Notes under the pieces: model-generated | Told to the model about the DNA's origin: nothing | The model's database searches: none | Seen by the model: the letters and a program-made list of their open reading frames with translations, nothing else | Translations under genes and position numbers: made by a program | DNA from: Arthrobacter sp. V1I7 | Lineage (GTDB): Bacteria; Actinomycetota; Actinomycetes; Actinomycetales; Micrococcaceae | DNA: 64,000 bases | Reading direction: 5' to 3' | Assembly: GCF_030817015.1 (NCBI RefSeq) | Contig: NZ_JAUSYS010000001.1 | Location: 3,100,001 to 3,164,000, forward strand | Shown here: piece by piece, positions 18,034 to 30,460 of the stretch | Numbering within the stretch: position 1 is the first letter of the stretch | Layout of the letters: every line of letters starts with the position of its first letter

Positions 18034-19812
18034 GTGACGCGCCCGACTGGCCGGACTCCCCTGCGTTTCTCCACCCAGACCCTCCTGCTGCAGCTGGGCG
18101 TTGTGGCGCTCGTCGTCCTCCTCAGCGCGGCCGTCCATGCCTGGCTGACCTACGAGCGGCTGGGCCGTGAGGCCGAGAACCAGGCCCTGACGCTGGCCCG
18201 GACCGTGGCCTCGGACCCCGAGGTGCGGGCGGAGGTGCAGCAGATCAGCGCGCTGCCCGGCGCTCCCCCGGCGCCCGAGCTTCTGGCCGGTCCCCTGATG
18301 GCCACTGCCGAGGGGGCGCGCACCCGAACCGGGGCGTTGTTCGTTGTCATCACCGATGAGACCGGGCTGCGGCTGGCCCACCCCGACGCCGGGCGGCTGG
18401 GCGAACGGGTCAGCACGGACCCCTCCGAGGCACTGGCCGGCAGGGAGGTCACGACCCGGAACACCGGGACCCTGGGACCTTCCGCCGGCGCCAAGGTCCC
18501 GGTGTTCGCCCCGGGCTCGGAGGCGGTGATCGGCGAGGTCAGCGTGGGCTACTCCACGGAAACCATAGGCCAGAGCCTCGCTCGGGACATCATCCCCATA
18601 GCCCTGACCGCCGCCGGGGCCCTGCTCGCCGGGGTGCTCGCCTCCTTCCTGCTGCGCCGCCGCCTGCAGCGGCTCACACTGGGCCTGGAACCGGAGGAGA
18701 TCAGCACGCTGGTCCATGACCAGGTGGCCGTCCTCCAGGGCGTGGACGACGGCGTCATCGGCGTCTCCGCGGATGGGCGGATCAGCGTCTTCAACACCGC
18801 GGCCCAGCGCCTCCTGGGCAGGCCGGATCTGGCCGGAACAGCGTGGGCCGCCGCCCCGGTCCCGGCCCGGCTCAAGGCCCTGACCCGCGCCGATGCCGCG
18901 GAGGGCGATGCTGTGGAGTTCGTGGCCGGCGCCCGGGTCCTGGTGGCGAGCGCGCGCAAGGCGCTGCACGGCCGGGAGGACCTCGGCTGGGTGGTCATGC
19001 TCCGGGACCGCACCGAACTCCAGCAGCTCACGCGCCAGCTCGACGCCGTCGGCACCATGTCCACCGCGCTTCGGGCCCAGCGCCACGAATTCGCCAACCA
19101 GCTGCACACGATCGCCGGATTCATGAGCATCGGGCAACACCAGCAGGCGCGCGAGTACGTGGCCCGGCTGGCGGCCACTGGACCGCTGAAGTTTCCGGTG
19201 GACCAGGCCGAGCTGCTCCAAGACCCCTACCTGCAGGCGTTCCTCGGGGCCAAGGGCGTGGAGGCCGACGAGCGCGGCGTAAACCTGCGGCTGGGCCCGG
19301 AAACCCTGGTCCGGGGCCAGGTCACCGAGCCGCAGGAGGTCACCACCGTCCTCGGAAACCTGATCGACAACGCGGTGAACGCCGCTGTCGCCGGCTCGGC
19401 CGCCGAGCGCTGGGTGGAGGTGGAGGTGCTGGACGGACCCGGTGAAGGCGGTACGACCGCCGGACCGGGGACCTTGCACATCGTCGTCGGGGACTCCGGC
19501 GACGGGCTGCCGGCAGCGGCGTCCGGAGGGGCGGGCCGGGACGACGTGTTCACCGAAGGCTTCACGACGTCGGAACGGCCGGTCCGGGCGGGCGCCGGGC
19601 AGGGACTGGGGCTGGCCCTCGCCCGCCAGCTGGCACGCCGCCGCGGCGGGGATGTGCGGGTGCTGGAGCGCGGCTCCCCCGGCGGCCCCGGGGCGGTGTT
19701 CATGGCGACCCTGCCGGGAACGACGTCGACCGGGGCCTCGGCCCGCCGGAACGGCAGCCCCGGACCCGCTGAAAACTTCCGAAAGGACCCGGATGAAAAA
19801 GGACCCCGATGA
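18034..19812 (+). CDS. citA: CitA/DcuS-type sensor histidine kinase
   Basis: A 592-residue membrane sensor. Order: TM1 at about 18-38, an extracellular PAS/Cache domain at about 40-180 (LFVVITDETGLRLAHP and GSEAVIGEVSVGYS are typical of citrate/dicarboxylate sensors), TM2 at about 186-207, a cytoplasmic PAS at about 220-325, the phospho-acceptor in RAQRHEFANQLHTI (His about 351) and an ATPase domain with NLIDNAVNAA and GAGQGLGLALARQ. Start GTG 18034 has GGAGAAGGAGG upstream; the longer frame from 17959 lacks such a site. Followed after 9 nt by its response regulator and divergent from the citrate transporter, so the ligand is probably citrate. Confidence 0.92.
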   Translation: MTRPTGRTPLRFSTQTLLLQLGVVALVVLLSAAVHAWLTYERLGREAENQALTLARTVASDPEVRAEVQQISALPGAPPAPELLAGPLMATAEGARTRTGALFVVITDETGLRLAHPDAGRLGERVSTDPSEALAGREVTTRNTGTLGPSAGAKVPVFAPGSEAVIGEVSVGYSTETIGQSLARDIIPIALTAAGALLAGVLASFLLRRRLQRLTLGLEPEEISTLVHDQVAVLQGVDDGVIGVSADGRISVFNTAAQRLLGRPDLAGTAWAAAPVPARLKALTRADAAEGDAVEFVAGARVLVASARKALHGREDLGWVVMLRDRTELQQLTRQLDAVGTMSTALRAQRHEFANQLHTIAGFMSIGQHQQAREYVARLAATGPLKFPVDQAELLQDPYLQAFLGAKGVEADERGVNLRLGPETLVRGQVTEPQEVTTVLGNLIDNAVNAAVAGSAAERWVEVEVLDGPGEGGTTAGPGTLHIVVGDSGDGLPAAASGGAGRDDVFTEGFTTSERPVRAGAGQGLGLALARQLARRRGGDVRVLERGSPGGPGAVFMATLPGTTSTGASARRNGSPGPAENFRKDPDEKGPR

Positions 19813-19821
19813 AAAGGGACA

Positions 19822-20496
19822 ATGATGTCTGACGACTTCCGCGTGCTGATTGTGGATGATGATTTCCACGTCGCCAAGCTGCACGCGGCCTATGTTGATT
19901 CGGTGGCGGGGTTCCTGGCGCTGCCCCCGGCCGGTTCTGCTTCCCTGGCGCTGCAGGCCATCCACAGCCTGCGCCCGGATTTGATCCTACTGGACGTGTA
20001 CCTGCCGGACGCGTCGGGCCTGGACCTGCTGCGCCAGCTGGATGTGGACACCATGATCCTCAGCGCGGCCTCGGACACGGCGTCCCTCCGGCTCGCCTTC
20101 CGGCGCGGGGCGCTCGGCTACCTGCTCAAGCCGTTCACGGCCGAATCCCTCTCGCAGCTGCTCCGCTCCTACGCCCGCTACCGGCGGATCCTGGCCCAGC
20201 CCGGGTCGGTCAGCCAGGAGACGGTGGAACGGGCCAAGCGCGCCCTGATCCCGGGGGACGTCATCGCCTCGGCCAAGCCCCGGTCCGCCACCGAGGCGGC
20301 CGTGCTGGAATCGCTGGAACCGGGGGAACAGTATTCGGCGGCCGAGGTCGCCACCCGGGTGGGCGTGTCCCGGGCGACGGCCCAGCGCTACCTGTCGTCA
20401 CTGGCGGACGACGGCGCCGTCGACATCCAGTTGCGTTACGGCACCACCGGACGGCCCGAGCACCGCTATGGACTGCCGGCCCGCACGGGCGGCTAG
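19822..20496 (+). CDS. citB: CitB/DcuR-type response regulator
   Basis: A 224-residue regulator: receiver domain (VLIVDDDFHVAKLH, phospho-acceptor Asp about 58 in LILLDVYLPDASG, Lys in GYLLKPFT) and a C-terminal helix-turn-helix (YSAAEVATRVGVSRATAQRY) of the CitB type. Expected to be phosphorylated by the kinase immediately upstream and to activate the citrate transporter. Its stop codon overlaps the convergent ridA stop by 4 nt, leaving no room for a terminator. Confidence 0.92.
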   Translation: MMSDDFRVLIVDDDFHVAKLHAAYVDSVAGFLALPPAGSASLALQAIHSLRPDLILLDVYLPDASGLDLLRQLDVDTMILSAASDTASLRLAFRRGALGYLLKPFTAESLSQLLRSYARYRRILAQPGSVSQETVERAKRALIPGDVIASAKPRSATEAAVLESLEPGEQYSAAEVATRVGVSRATAQRYLSSLADDGAVDIQLRYGTTGRPEHRYGLPARTGG

Positions 20497-20876
20497 CTGG
20501 CGCCCTTCTGGGCAACCAGTTCGATCTCGACCAGCATCTTGGCGTCGAGGAACGGCAGCACATGGACCAGGGCCAGCGTGGGGCGGATGTCACCGAACAC
20601 CTCGCCATGGGCGCGTCCGGCTTCCTCCCACTGGCTGATGTCCGTCAGGTACAGCTTCGACTGCACGACGTCGGCGTAGCCGAAGCCTGCATCGGCCAGC
20701 ACGGCCCCGAGCTTGTCCAGGATGTACCGGGTCTGGGTGTAGAAGTCATCCCCGACGACGCCGTCCTCGCCGCTGGCGGCCGTAGCGGAGATGTAGAGCG
20801 TGTTGTCCACCTGGACCGCACGGGAGTAGCCGAGCTTTTGTTCCCAGACGGAGCCGGTGCCGAATGTCTTGCGCAT
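20493..20876 (-). CDS. RidA family protein
   Basis: A 127-residue YjgF/YER057c/UK114 family protein, probably a trimeric enamine/imine deaminase or relative. GYSRAVQVDNTLYIS, DVVQSKLYLTDI and HVLPFLDAKMLVEIELVA follow the family. The C-terminal IEL replaces the common IEVEA; the substrate-binding Arg of archetypal RidA (IRVE) is not evident (LALVHVLPF), so it may belong to a Rid subgroup without deaminase activity. Start ATG 20876 with AAAGGC just upstream. Confidence 0.85.
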   Translation of the reverse strand: MRKTFGTGSVWEQKLGYSRAVQVDNTLYISATAASGEDGVVGDDFYTQTRYILDKLGAVLADAGFGYADVVQSKLYLTDISQWEEAGRAHGEVFGDIRPTLALVHVLPFLDAKMLVEIELVAQKGAS

Positions 20877-21002
20877 TGTCTTGCCTTTCGCGGTGGACGG
20901 GGGAGCCGGCACCACTCTAGGTCGCAAGGCGGTACCGCCGCCAAAACCGGTGGCTTTGTGTCAGGGCGGGGTCCGTGCGGGACCGGTACGGTCAGGGGTG
21001 GG

Positions 21003-21524
21003 TCAGGTGGTGATGTCCCCGTGCCGGCGGAAGGCGTTCCGGCGGGCGTGTTCGTGGACGCGTCCCAAAGCTTCAACCTGGCCCCGGGCATCGTCGCCGA
21101 GTTTCCGGAAGGTGGCCCGGTCCAGCCCGAGGTCCGGCGCCAGCTCTTCGAGGGTCTCCCAGCCGCCAAGTTTTCCCAGGACCGCGGCGCGCATCAGCTC
21201 CGCCTCCAGGACCATGGTCATCGGAGAACGCCGGACAATCCGACCGTTGAGCTTGAGCCGCCCGGCATGTTCCGCCAGCCATGCCGCAGCTTGCCGGTGC
21301 GGCCGCTGCCGCACCCCCAGGTCCCGGATCAGGCCCTGCAGCAGGTCCCGCTCATGTTCGATTTGGGCGCTGACGCGTGCGATGTCCGCCGATACCGGAG
21401 TGTCGGCGTATGCCTCGGTCATCCGCTGGATCCGGGAGACTCCGGCGGTTGCGCCGGTCAGGTGGTCGGACAGGTAAAGGCCGAGGAGCTTTGCGTCGAT
21501 CGAGCCGGGGATGTGCGGGGCCAT
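21003..21524 (-). CDS. Conserved-looking helical protein of unknown function
   Basis: I do not recognise this 173-residue protein. It is almost entirely alpha-helical in appearance with no signal peptide or membrane segment. Notable stretches are IEHERDLLQGLIRDLG and MVLEAELMRAAVLGKLGGW, which could build a helical bundle; the regularly placed Glu/His residues faintly recall ferritin-like bundles, but no metal site can be claimed. A good GGAGG site precedes the ATG at 21524. Codon use is like its neighbours, so it is a real gene. The 140 bp to the GNAT gene show nothing further. Confidence 0.7.
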   Translation of the reverse strand: MAPHIPGSIDAKLLGLYLSDHLTGATAGVSRIQRMTEAYADTPVSADIARVSAQIEHERDLLQGLIRDLGVRQRPHRQAAAWLAEHAGRLKLNGRIVRRSPMTMVLEAELMRAAVLGKLGGWETLEELAPDLGLDRATFRKLGDDARGQVEALGRVHEHARRNAFRRHGDITT

Positions 21525-21665
21525 GGAACCTCCAGGGTGTGTCTGTTGCCTGAGCGGGTCGGTTGAGCAAAACCCTACCGCACGTCGACTGGCCTTCCGG
21601 GGTGTTCATCTCTCCGGGCCGCAGGTCTACGGTGCCGGTCGATCGGCAGTCCAGCGGCAGCTCTC

Positions 21666-22169
21666 TTACAGCTCCTGGCGGTAAACGAGCAGTTTGATCT
21701 CGGTGTCGGGCACCAGCCAGTCCCGTTCGGGCACCCGCACGAATCCGGTTTTCGCATAGAGCCCGTGCGCGCTTTCCCAGGTCATCCCCGTGGTGAGGGC
21801 GACGGCACGGATTCCGGGCAGGGACCTGCCGTGCTCGAGGATGGCGCGGACCATGGCCAGCCCGGCGCCGCTGCGCTGGACGGCCGGGTCCACCACGAGC
21901 ATGCGGAACTCCAGTTCGTCGCTCCGGGCAATGTCGGCGTAGGGCTCTCCCGCGACGGCGAGCGTTACGGAACCCACGATCACGCCGTTCCGCTCCGCGA
22001 CCCAGATCGTCGCTTGCGCGGCCCGTCGGGCGACGTCCTGGATCTGCCGCATGTACGGGTGCTCGGCGCTCTCGAAGTAGCCCGCGGCCAGGTAGGCGTC
22101 CCGGGTGATGCACGCTATGGCGTCGAAATCGGCCGGAACGGCGGGGCGGATGCGGATCTGCGAAGGCAC
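21666..22169 (-). CDS. GNAT-family N-acetyltransferase
   Basis: A 167-residue acetyltransferase: IRIRPAVPADFDAI at the N-terminus, the acetyl-CoA loop region in RMLVVDPAVQRSGAGLAMV (motif A, Q-R-x-G-x-G/A) and GLYAKTGFVRVPERDW (motif B). The acceptor is unknown. Starts at GTG 22169; no purine-rich site is seen, but TACCAT lies 6 nt upstream, suggesting a leaderless mRNA. Separate from its neighbours. Confidence 0.85.
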   Translation of the reverse strand: MPSQIRIRPAVPADFDAIACITRDAYLAAGYFESAEHPYMRQIQDVARRAAQATIWVAERNGVIVGSVTLAVAGEPYADIARSDELEFRMLVVDPAVQRSGAGLAMVRAILEHGRSLPGIRAVALTTGMTWESAHGLYAKTGFVRVPERDWLVPDTEIKLLVYRQEL

Positions 22170-22175
22170 CTGTCC

Positions 22176-22181
22176 ATGGTA
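22176..22181 (-). promoter_or_regulatory. -10 box for leaderless GNAT transcript
   Basis: TACCAT on the minus strand, 6 nt before the GTG start. Confidence 0.5.
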
Positions 22182-22280
22182 CGGGCGGACGCTGCAGGGA
22201 GCCCTTGGAATGGTGGTTTCCGTGACTGAACTATCAGTACCGCCCGGCCGCGAGGCAGTTGCGTCCAGCCGCGAGGGCGC

Positions 22281-26235
<3,955 letters not shown>

Positions 26236-26359
26236 GCCTGTCCTAGGTAGAAGGCTGCGTTACGGGGATACTACCCGGGATCGGGACGGTGTCCACCGTA
26301 CTGCGCCCCTGGCCATGGGCGGGACGCTGCCCGGCCCTGGCGTGCACTGCCGGCAGGGG

Positions 26360-27745
26360 TTAATCCAGGACCAGGCCCCGGCCGCTGCCGCGCTGCAGTT
26401 TTACCGGGTGGATCTCGCCGAAGCCACGGACGTCTTCTGCGGGGCGCGGGAGGAGGACGAAGCGTTCATCCCGTCCCAGGGCGGCGGCGGTCATCGAGTC
26501 CACGAGGACCGTTCCCGGATCCGCCAGCGCCGTGAGCCGTGCCGCCAGGTTGACGGTCGGGCCGTAGATGTCCCCCAGCCGGGACAGGATGCGGCCCCAC
26601 ACCATGGCGACCCGGGCCTGCGGCAGGATCTCGTCTTCGGTGAAGGCCTGGCACAGGGCGAGCGAAATCTCGGCGCCGGCCGCGGGTGTTTCGGCAATGT
26701 AGAGGACTTCGTCGCCCACGGTCTTGACGAGGCGGCCGCCGCCGACGGAGATGATTTCGGCGCACTTGTTTTCGAAGCGTTGCACCAGCTGGGCGAGCGT
26801 TTTTTCGTTCATGCGGCGGGACAGGCTCGTGTAGGAAACCAGGTCGGCGAAACCCACGGCGCGGGCAAGCGGCAACGGGGCGTCGTCCTCGTCCCCTTCG
26901 CGGCCTTCCTCGCTGGACTGGAGCCCGGCCTCGGCCCGCACGGCCAGGCGCTGGACGCCGGCGTTGAGCTGGCGGCGCCAGGAGTAGACCAGCATCTCTT
27001 CCAGGGCATCCACCAGGGAGGGCAACTCGCTGACCAGGCGCTTGCGGGCCACGGAGTCGGGAACGCCCTGCTGGTGGACCAGGTCCTCCACCAGCGCCTC
27101 GACCTGCCACACCACCATGCGGTCGGTCATCTGGCCGATGGCCCGGGTGACGGAGATGGCGGCTTCCTCGGTCAGCTTGCCGGACCGGACCAGGTCCACG
27201 ACGGTGTTCAGTGCGGCCTGGTCGCGTTCGGTGAAGGCGACATCCTCGTCGCCCAGGTTGGGAAAGCCCAGGGCGCGCCACAGTTTCCGGGCGGAGAGCA
27301 GTGAAAGCCCGGCCCCGGCCGCGACCTCGCGGCGGCGGAGTTTGCGTTCCCCGCCCAGCAGCCGGTGCTCCAGGGCCTTCAGGGCGAGGCGTTCGGCGGA
27401 AATCGCACCGGTGGGCGGTGCGGCCGCGGCCGCGGCGGCAGCGATGTCGACGTCGTCGGCGTCGTCGGCTTCGGAATCCGCGTCGGCGTCGTCGGCGTCG
27501 TCGTCGGCCGCAGCGTCGGCGTCGTCGGCATCCGCGTCGGCGTCGGCCGTGCCGGGTTCTTCAGCCTGCCTACCGCCAACCCCACCGGTGAAGCCGGTGG
27601 GGGTGTCGTTGCCCTGCTCGCGGCTCGCGGCAACGGAATCGAGGACGGCTTCTTCGAGTGAGGCGGACTCAATGACGGCGTCTTCAACGTGCGACGGCTC
27701 CTCGGCCAGGAGTCCCGTGTCCTGGTCGACGTTCTCAGCGCTCAT
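26360..27745 (-). CDS. Class III adenylate cyclase with N-terminal regulatory domain
   Basis: A 461-residue protein predicted to make cAMP. Residues about 1-105 are acidic, including an Asp/Ala run of roughly 35 residues (about 68-105). Residues about 115-270 form a helical domain like the autoinhibitory pH-sensing domain of mycobacterial Rv1264 (LKALEHRLLGGERKLRR; ISVTRAIGQMTDRMVVWQVE). The catalytic domain follows at about 290-455: VGFADLVSYTSLSRRM (metal Asp), VKTVGDEVLYIAET and IYGPTVNLAARLTALA. Start ATG 27745 overlaps the PH-domain gene by 11 nt, implying coupling. Confidence 0.88.
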   Translation of the reverse strand: MSAENVDQDTGLLAEEPSHVEDAVIESASLEEAVLDSVAASREQGNDTPTGFTGGVGGRQAEEPGTADADADADDADAAADDDADDADADSEADDADDVDIAAAAAAAAPPTGAISAERLALKALEHRLLGGERKLRRREVAAGAGLSLLSARKLWRALGFPNLGDEDVAFTERDQAALNTVVDLVRSGKLTEEAAISVTRAIGQMTDRMVVWQVEALVEDLVHQQGVPDSVARKRLVSELPSLVDALEEMLVYSWRRQLNAGVQRLAVRAEAGLQSSEEGREGDEDDAPLPLARAVGFADLVSYTSLSRRMNEKTLAQLVQRFENKCAEIISVGGGRLVKTVGDEVLYIAETPAAGAEISLALCQAFTEDEILPQARVAMVWGRILSRLGDIYGPTVNLAARLTALADPGTVLVDSMTAAALGRDERFVLLPRPAEDVRGFGEIHPVKLQRGSGRGLVLD

Positions 27746-28343
27746 CTCTTCCACCTTCTCTCGTCTCCCACGGCTCGGCGCCGTTCCGGCTGCCCTCAGG
27801 GTGATGCATCGTCCCCTCGGCCCTGAATCCACCCTGCGGGAGTTCATTGATGGCCTCGAGTATGAAGTTTCGGAACGTTGCGACCTCCGGAACGTCGGGC
27901 ACCACCGTGCTGGAGGGGTACCCGGTATCCAAGGATATATTCCCCGAACGCAATACGCGTTGGAGCAACGACTGCCGGATCTCGACATTTCGAACGGCTG
28001 CCAGATAAACCTGCTGATCGCGCCGCCGTAGCATGCCGTAACGGGCAACTAAGCGCTGGCTCGTCAGCGTGTACCGGGTGGCGTGCCAGGTCAGCGCCCG
28101 CGGCAGGCAGTAGCCAAGCAGCACCCAGGCCGCCAGCACCACGCAACCGCCAATAAGCCATGCCGTCCACTCGGGCCTGACCAGCGGGACCAGCTTGGCC
28201 GGCCCGCCTTTCACGATCCACGCGCACGCATAGGCAGTGAGGGCGGGAACAGCAATGAACAACAGCGCCGGGACGATCAGCATCCTGGGCTGGGGCCGGG
28301 TCGCGGCAATCACTTGCTCGCCCGGGAGAAGCTCCTTACGCAT
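27735..28343 (-). CDS. PH-domain (bacterial PH/DUF304) membrane protein
   Basis: A 202-residue protein with two transmembrane segments (about 20-43 and 56-80), then a bacterial PH-like domain (RYTLTSQRLVARYGMLRRRD, QQVYLAAVRNVEIRQS). Matches the membrane protein that follows birA in mycobacteria (Rv3278c) in layout and position. Function unknown. Start ATG 28343 overlaps the birA stop by 8 nt, and its own end overlaps the cyclase start by 11 nt, so the three genes look like one operon. The longer frame to 28445 is birA overlap. Confidence 0.85.
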   Translation of the reverse strand: MRKELLPGEQVIAATRPQPRMLIVPALLFIAVPALTAYACAWIVKGGPAKLVPLVRPEWTAWLIGGCVVLAAWVLLGYCLPRALTWHATRYTLTSQRLVARYGMLRRRDQQVYLAAVRNVEIRQSLLQRVLRSGNISLDTGYPSSTVVPDVPEVATFRNFILEAINELPQGGFRAEGTMHHPEGSRNGAEPWETREGGRDER

Positions 28344-29280
28344 AGCCGCTTTCGGCGCCGGCGGGTCGGCCCTCGAGGCCCGCGGGCTCGTCGCCGGGCG
28401 GCGTCCAGGGCCGCAGATGCACCACGTCCCCTGCCGTGATGACATGCTCGTGGCCTCCGGAGTCCACCACCATCAGGGAACCGTAGTCATCCAGGCGCGA
28501 GGCATGGCCAATGATTTCATGGTCGCCGGGGAGGTGGGCGCGCACCTGCTTGCCGAGCGTGGTCAGCACGGCCTCGACCCGCTTGTGCAGCGAGTGGCCG
28601 CCCGCCATCCCGGCGGCGGGGTCGCCGTCGGCGTTGCAGAAGCTGCGGTACAGCGTGGCGAAACGCGACAGGTAGCTCTTCAACAGCACGGTCCGGTCCA
28701 CCGTGGCCGGGTGTTCCAGCAGCACGGAGGTGGCGGTGGGAACGGGCAGTTCGGCCGCAGTGAGGGAGACATTGAGTCCGACGCCGAGCACCACGGGCGG
28801 GACGGCACCGCCCTCCAGCGGTCCAAGTTGGGCCAGGATGCCGGCGATTTTCCGGCCGCGCACCAGGACGTCATTGGGCCATTTAAGTTCTGCGGGGATG
28901 CCTGCCGTGTCCAGCAGTGCTTCGCGCAGAGCCAGCGCCGCGAGCAGCGAGAGCCAGGAATAGCTCTGGGTCGGAAGCGGGCGGCCCTCGGCATTGACGG
29001 GCCGGAGAACGAGGGAGACGGACACGGAGCCGCGGGCGGGGGCTTCCCAGCGGCGGTCCAGCCGTCCGCGGGCAGCGGTCTGGTATTCGGCGGTGAGTAC
29101 GGTCAGGTCCGGGTAGGCCGCCGGATCCTCGCTGGCGCCGCGGAGCAGGTCCGCGTTTGTGGAACCGGTGGACTCCACCACGGTGAGTTGCGGGATGCCG
29201 TTGGCGGCCAGGAACGATTCAGCACTGAGGGCGTTGACGTCGAGGGGCGGACGGTCCGGTGTTTCCTGGGCGGCTTCCAT
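28336..29280 (-). CDS. birA: Biotin--[acetyl-CoA-carboxylase] ligase
   Basis: Attaches biotin to the carrier lysine of acyl-CoA carboxylases such as AccA at 44510. The 314-residue protein has VVESTGSTNADLL, YQTAARGRLDRRWEAPARG (biotinyl-AMP loop), LKWPNDVLVRGRKIAGIL and VVLGVGLNVS, then a C-terminal SH3-like domain. There is no N-terminal helix-turn-helix, so it is a monofunctional ligase and not a repressor. TAGGAT lies 6 nt before the ATG, suggesting a leaderless transcript. Confidence 0.95.
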   Translation of the reverse strand: MEAAQETPDRPPLDVNALSAESFLAANGIPQLTVVESTGSTNADLLRGASEDPAAYPDLTVLTAEYQTAARGRLDRRWEAPARGSVSVSLVLRPVNAEGRPLPTQSYSWLSLLAALALREALLDTAGIPAELKWPNDVLVRGRKIAGILAQLGPLEGGAVPPVVLGVGLNVSLTAAELPVPTATSVLLEHPATVDRTVLLKSYLSRFATLYRSFCNADGDPAAGMAGGHSLHKRVEAVLTTLGKQVRAHLPGDHEIIGHASRLDDYGSLMVVDSGGHEHVITAGDVVHLRPWTPPGDEPAGLEGRPAGAESGYA

Positions 29281-29286
29281 GTTTGA

Positions 29287-29292
29287 ATCCTA
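29287..29292 (-). promoter_or_regulatory. -10 box for leaderless birA transcript
   Basis: TAGGAT on the minus strand, 6 nt before the ATG. Confidence 0.55.
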
Positions 29293-29362
29293 CCGAGGAA
29301 CGGCCACCGCGGCTCCGGTGCCGCCCGGCCGGAAGCCGCAATCCGCACAACACTCAGAAGAA

Positions 29363-30253
29363 TCAGAGGAAGATGTCAGGGGCCAGCCGGTTCTCCGGGG
29401 CGCCGAGGCTGTACGGCGTGAAGTCGGTGACCCCGGCGGCGGCGAGGACCTGTTCATCGGTGTAGAAGTTCCCGCTCCGGCTGCCGGAGTCCGGCTTCGC
29501 GTGGCCGCCGGTGAGCACCGCGTGGGCCGCATCCGCCATGATCTGTGGGCCCCGGGCTCCCCGGACGATCTTCTCGCCGCCGGGCATGTTCCTGATCGCG
29601 GCGGTGTCGATCAGGGTGCACGGCCACAGCGAGTTCACGCTGATCCCGTCCCCCTTGAGTTCTTCGGCCAGGCCCAGGGTCGTCAGGCTCATGCCGTACT
29701 TGGCCATGGTGTAGGCCAGGTGCAGGCCCGCCCATTTGGGGTCCAGGTTGAGTGGCGGAGACAGCGTGAGGATGTGCCCGGCCTCCGATTCGCGCAGCGC
29801 GGGCAGCGCTAGCTTCGACAGCAGGAAGGTGCCGCGCACGTTGATGTCCTGCATGAGGTCGTAGCGCTTCATGTCCACAGCGTCGGTCTTTGCGAGGTCG
29901 ATCGCGGAGGCGTTGTTGATAACGACGTCGATCCCGCCGAAGCGCTCGACGGCGGCGGCAACCGCGCCGGCGACGTCGTCGTCATGGCGCACGTCGCCGA
30001 CGAGCGGGAGCGCTTTCCCGCCTGCTGCCTCGATCTGTTCCGCGGCGGAGTAGACGGTACCTTCCAGCCTGGCGTGCGGCTGGCCGGTCTTGGCCATCAG
30101 GACAATGTTGGCGCCGTCCCGCGCGGCCCGGATGGCGATCGCCAGGCCGATGCCACGGCTGCCTCCGGAGATCAGGATGGTGCGGCCGTGGAGGGAACCG
30201 GTGGCCTTGTAGGGCCCTGCGGCGGCGCCCGAAGCATCATTGCTTGAAGTCAT
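29363..30253 (-). CDS. Short-chain dehydrogenase/reductase (HSDL2-like)
   Basis: A 296-residue SDR with the cofactor motif TILISGGSRGIGLAIAIR (residues about 24-41), DVVINNASAIDL, and the Tyr/Lys pair in LAYTMAKYGMSL. The serine position is LTLSPPLN. The long segment around VLMAKTGQPHARLEGT resembles the human HSDL2 subgroup, whose substrates are thought to be fatty-acyl or steroid-like, without certainty. Start ATG 30253 has TAGAGT 6 nt upstream. It is divergent from accD, with an ATGTTAC palindrome in the shared spacer. Confidence 0.88.
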   Translation of the reverse strand: MTSSNDASGAAAGPYKATGSLHGRTILISGGSRGIGLAIAIRAARDGANIVLMAKTGQPHARLEGTVYSAAEQIEAAGGKALPLVGDVRHDDDVAGAVAAAVERFGGIDVVINNASAIDLAKTDAVDMKRYDLMQDINVRGTFLLSKLALPALRESEAGHILTLSPPLNLDPKWAGLHLAYTMAKYGMSLTTLGLAEELKGDGISVNSLWPCTLIDTAAIRNMPGGEKIVRGARGPQIMADAAHAVLTGGHAKPDSGSRSGNFYTDEQVLAAAGVTDFTPYSLGAPENRLAPDIFL

Positions 30254-30259
30254 GAGCAC

Positions 30260-30293
30260 ACTCTAGCCGAATCATGTTACCGGTGAGTAACAT
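30260..30293 (-). promoter_or_regulatory. SDR promoter: leaderless -10 box and ATGTTAC operator
   Basis: TAGAGT (30260-30265) lies 6 nt before the SDR ATG. Behind it, at 30274-30293, a perfect inverted repeat ATGTTAC-N6-GTAACAT covers the -35 region. TTAC/GTAA palindromes of this form are bound by TetR-type regulators of fatty-acid metabolism in actinobacteria, so repression is plausible; the regulator is not known. Confidence 0.5.
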
Positions 30294-30324
30294 TGGCGCA
30301 CCGGGGACAGGAGCGAGGGAAAAT

Positions 30325-30368
30325 TGTAGGTTTTCTACAGCGGAATCGACCGATACCGTCACTAGACT
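30325..30368 (+). promoter_or_regulatory. accD promoter with TGTAG-N5-CTACA element
   Basis: TGTAG-GTTTT-CTACA at 30325-30339, then a candidate -10 box TAGACT at 30363-30368. The inverted repeat centres about 31 nt before the -10 box. The same repeat with the same 5-nt spacing lies before accA (44403-44417). Confidence 0.5.
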
Positions 30369-30460
30369 TGCCACCAGGGCCCTGCCTTTGTGTGGAATCT
30401 ACTTAAGTCCCCGCGCTGTATTGGGCCAGCGACTATCAGCAACAGAGCCGGAGAAACTTG

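Noticed and set aside
17998..19965. 655-codon minus frame opposite citA
   Set aside because: Arg/Pro/Gly-rich antisense shadow of the sensor kinase.
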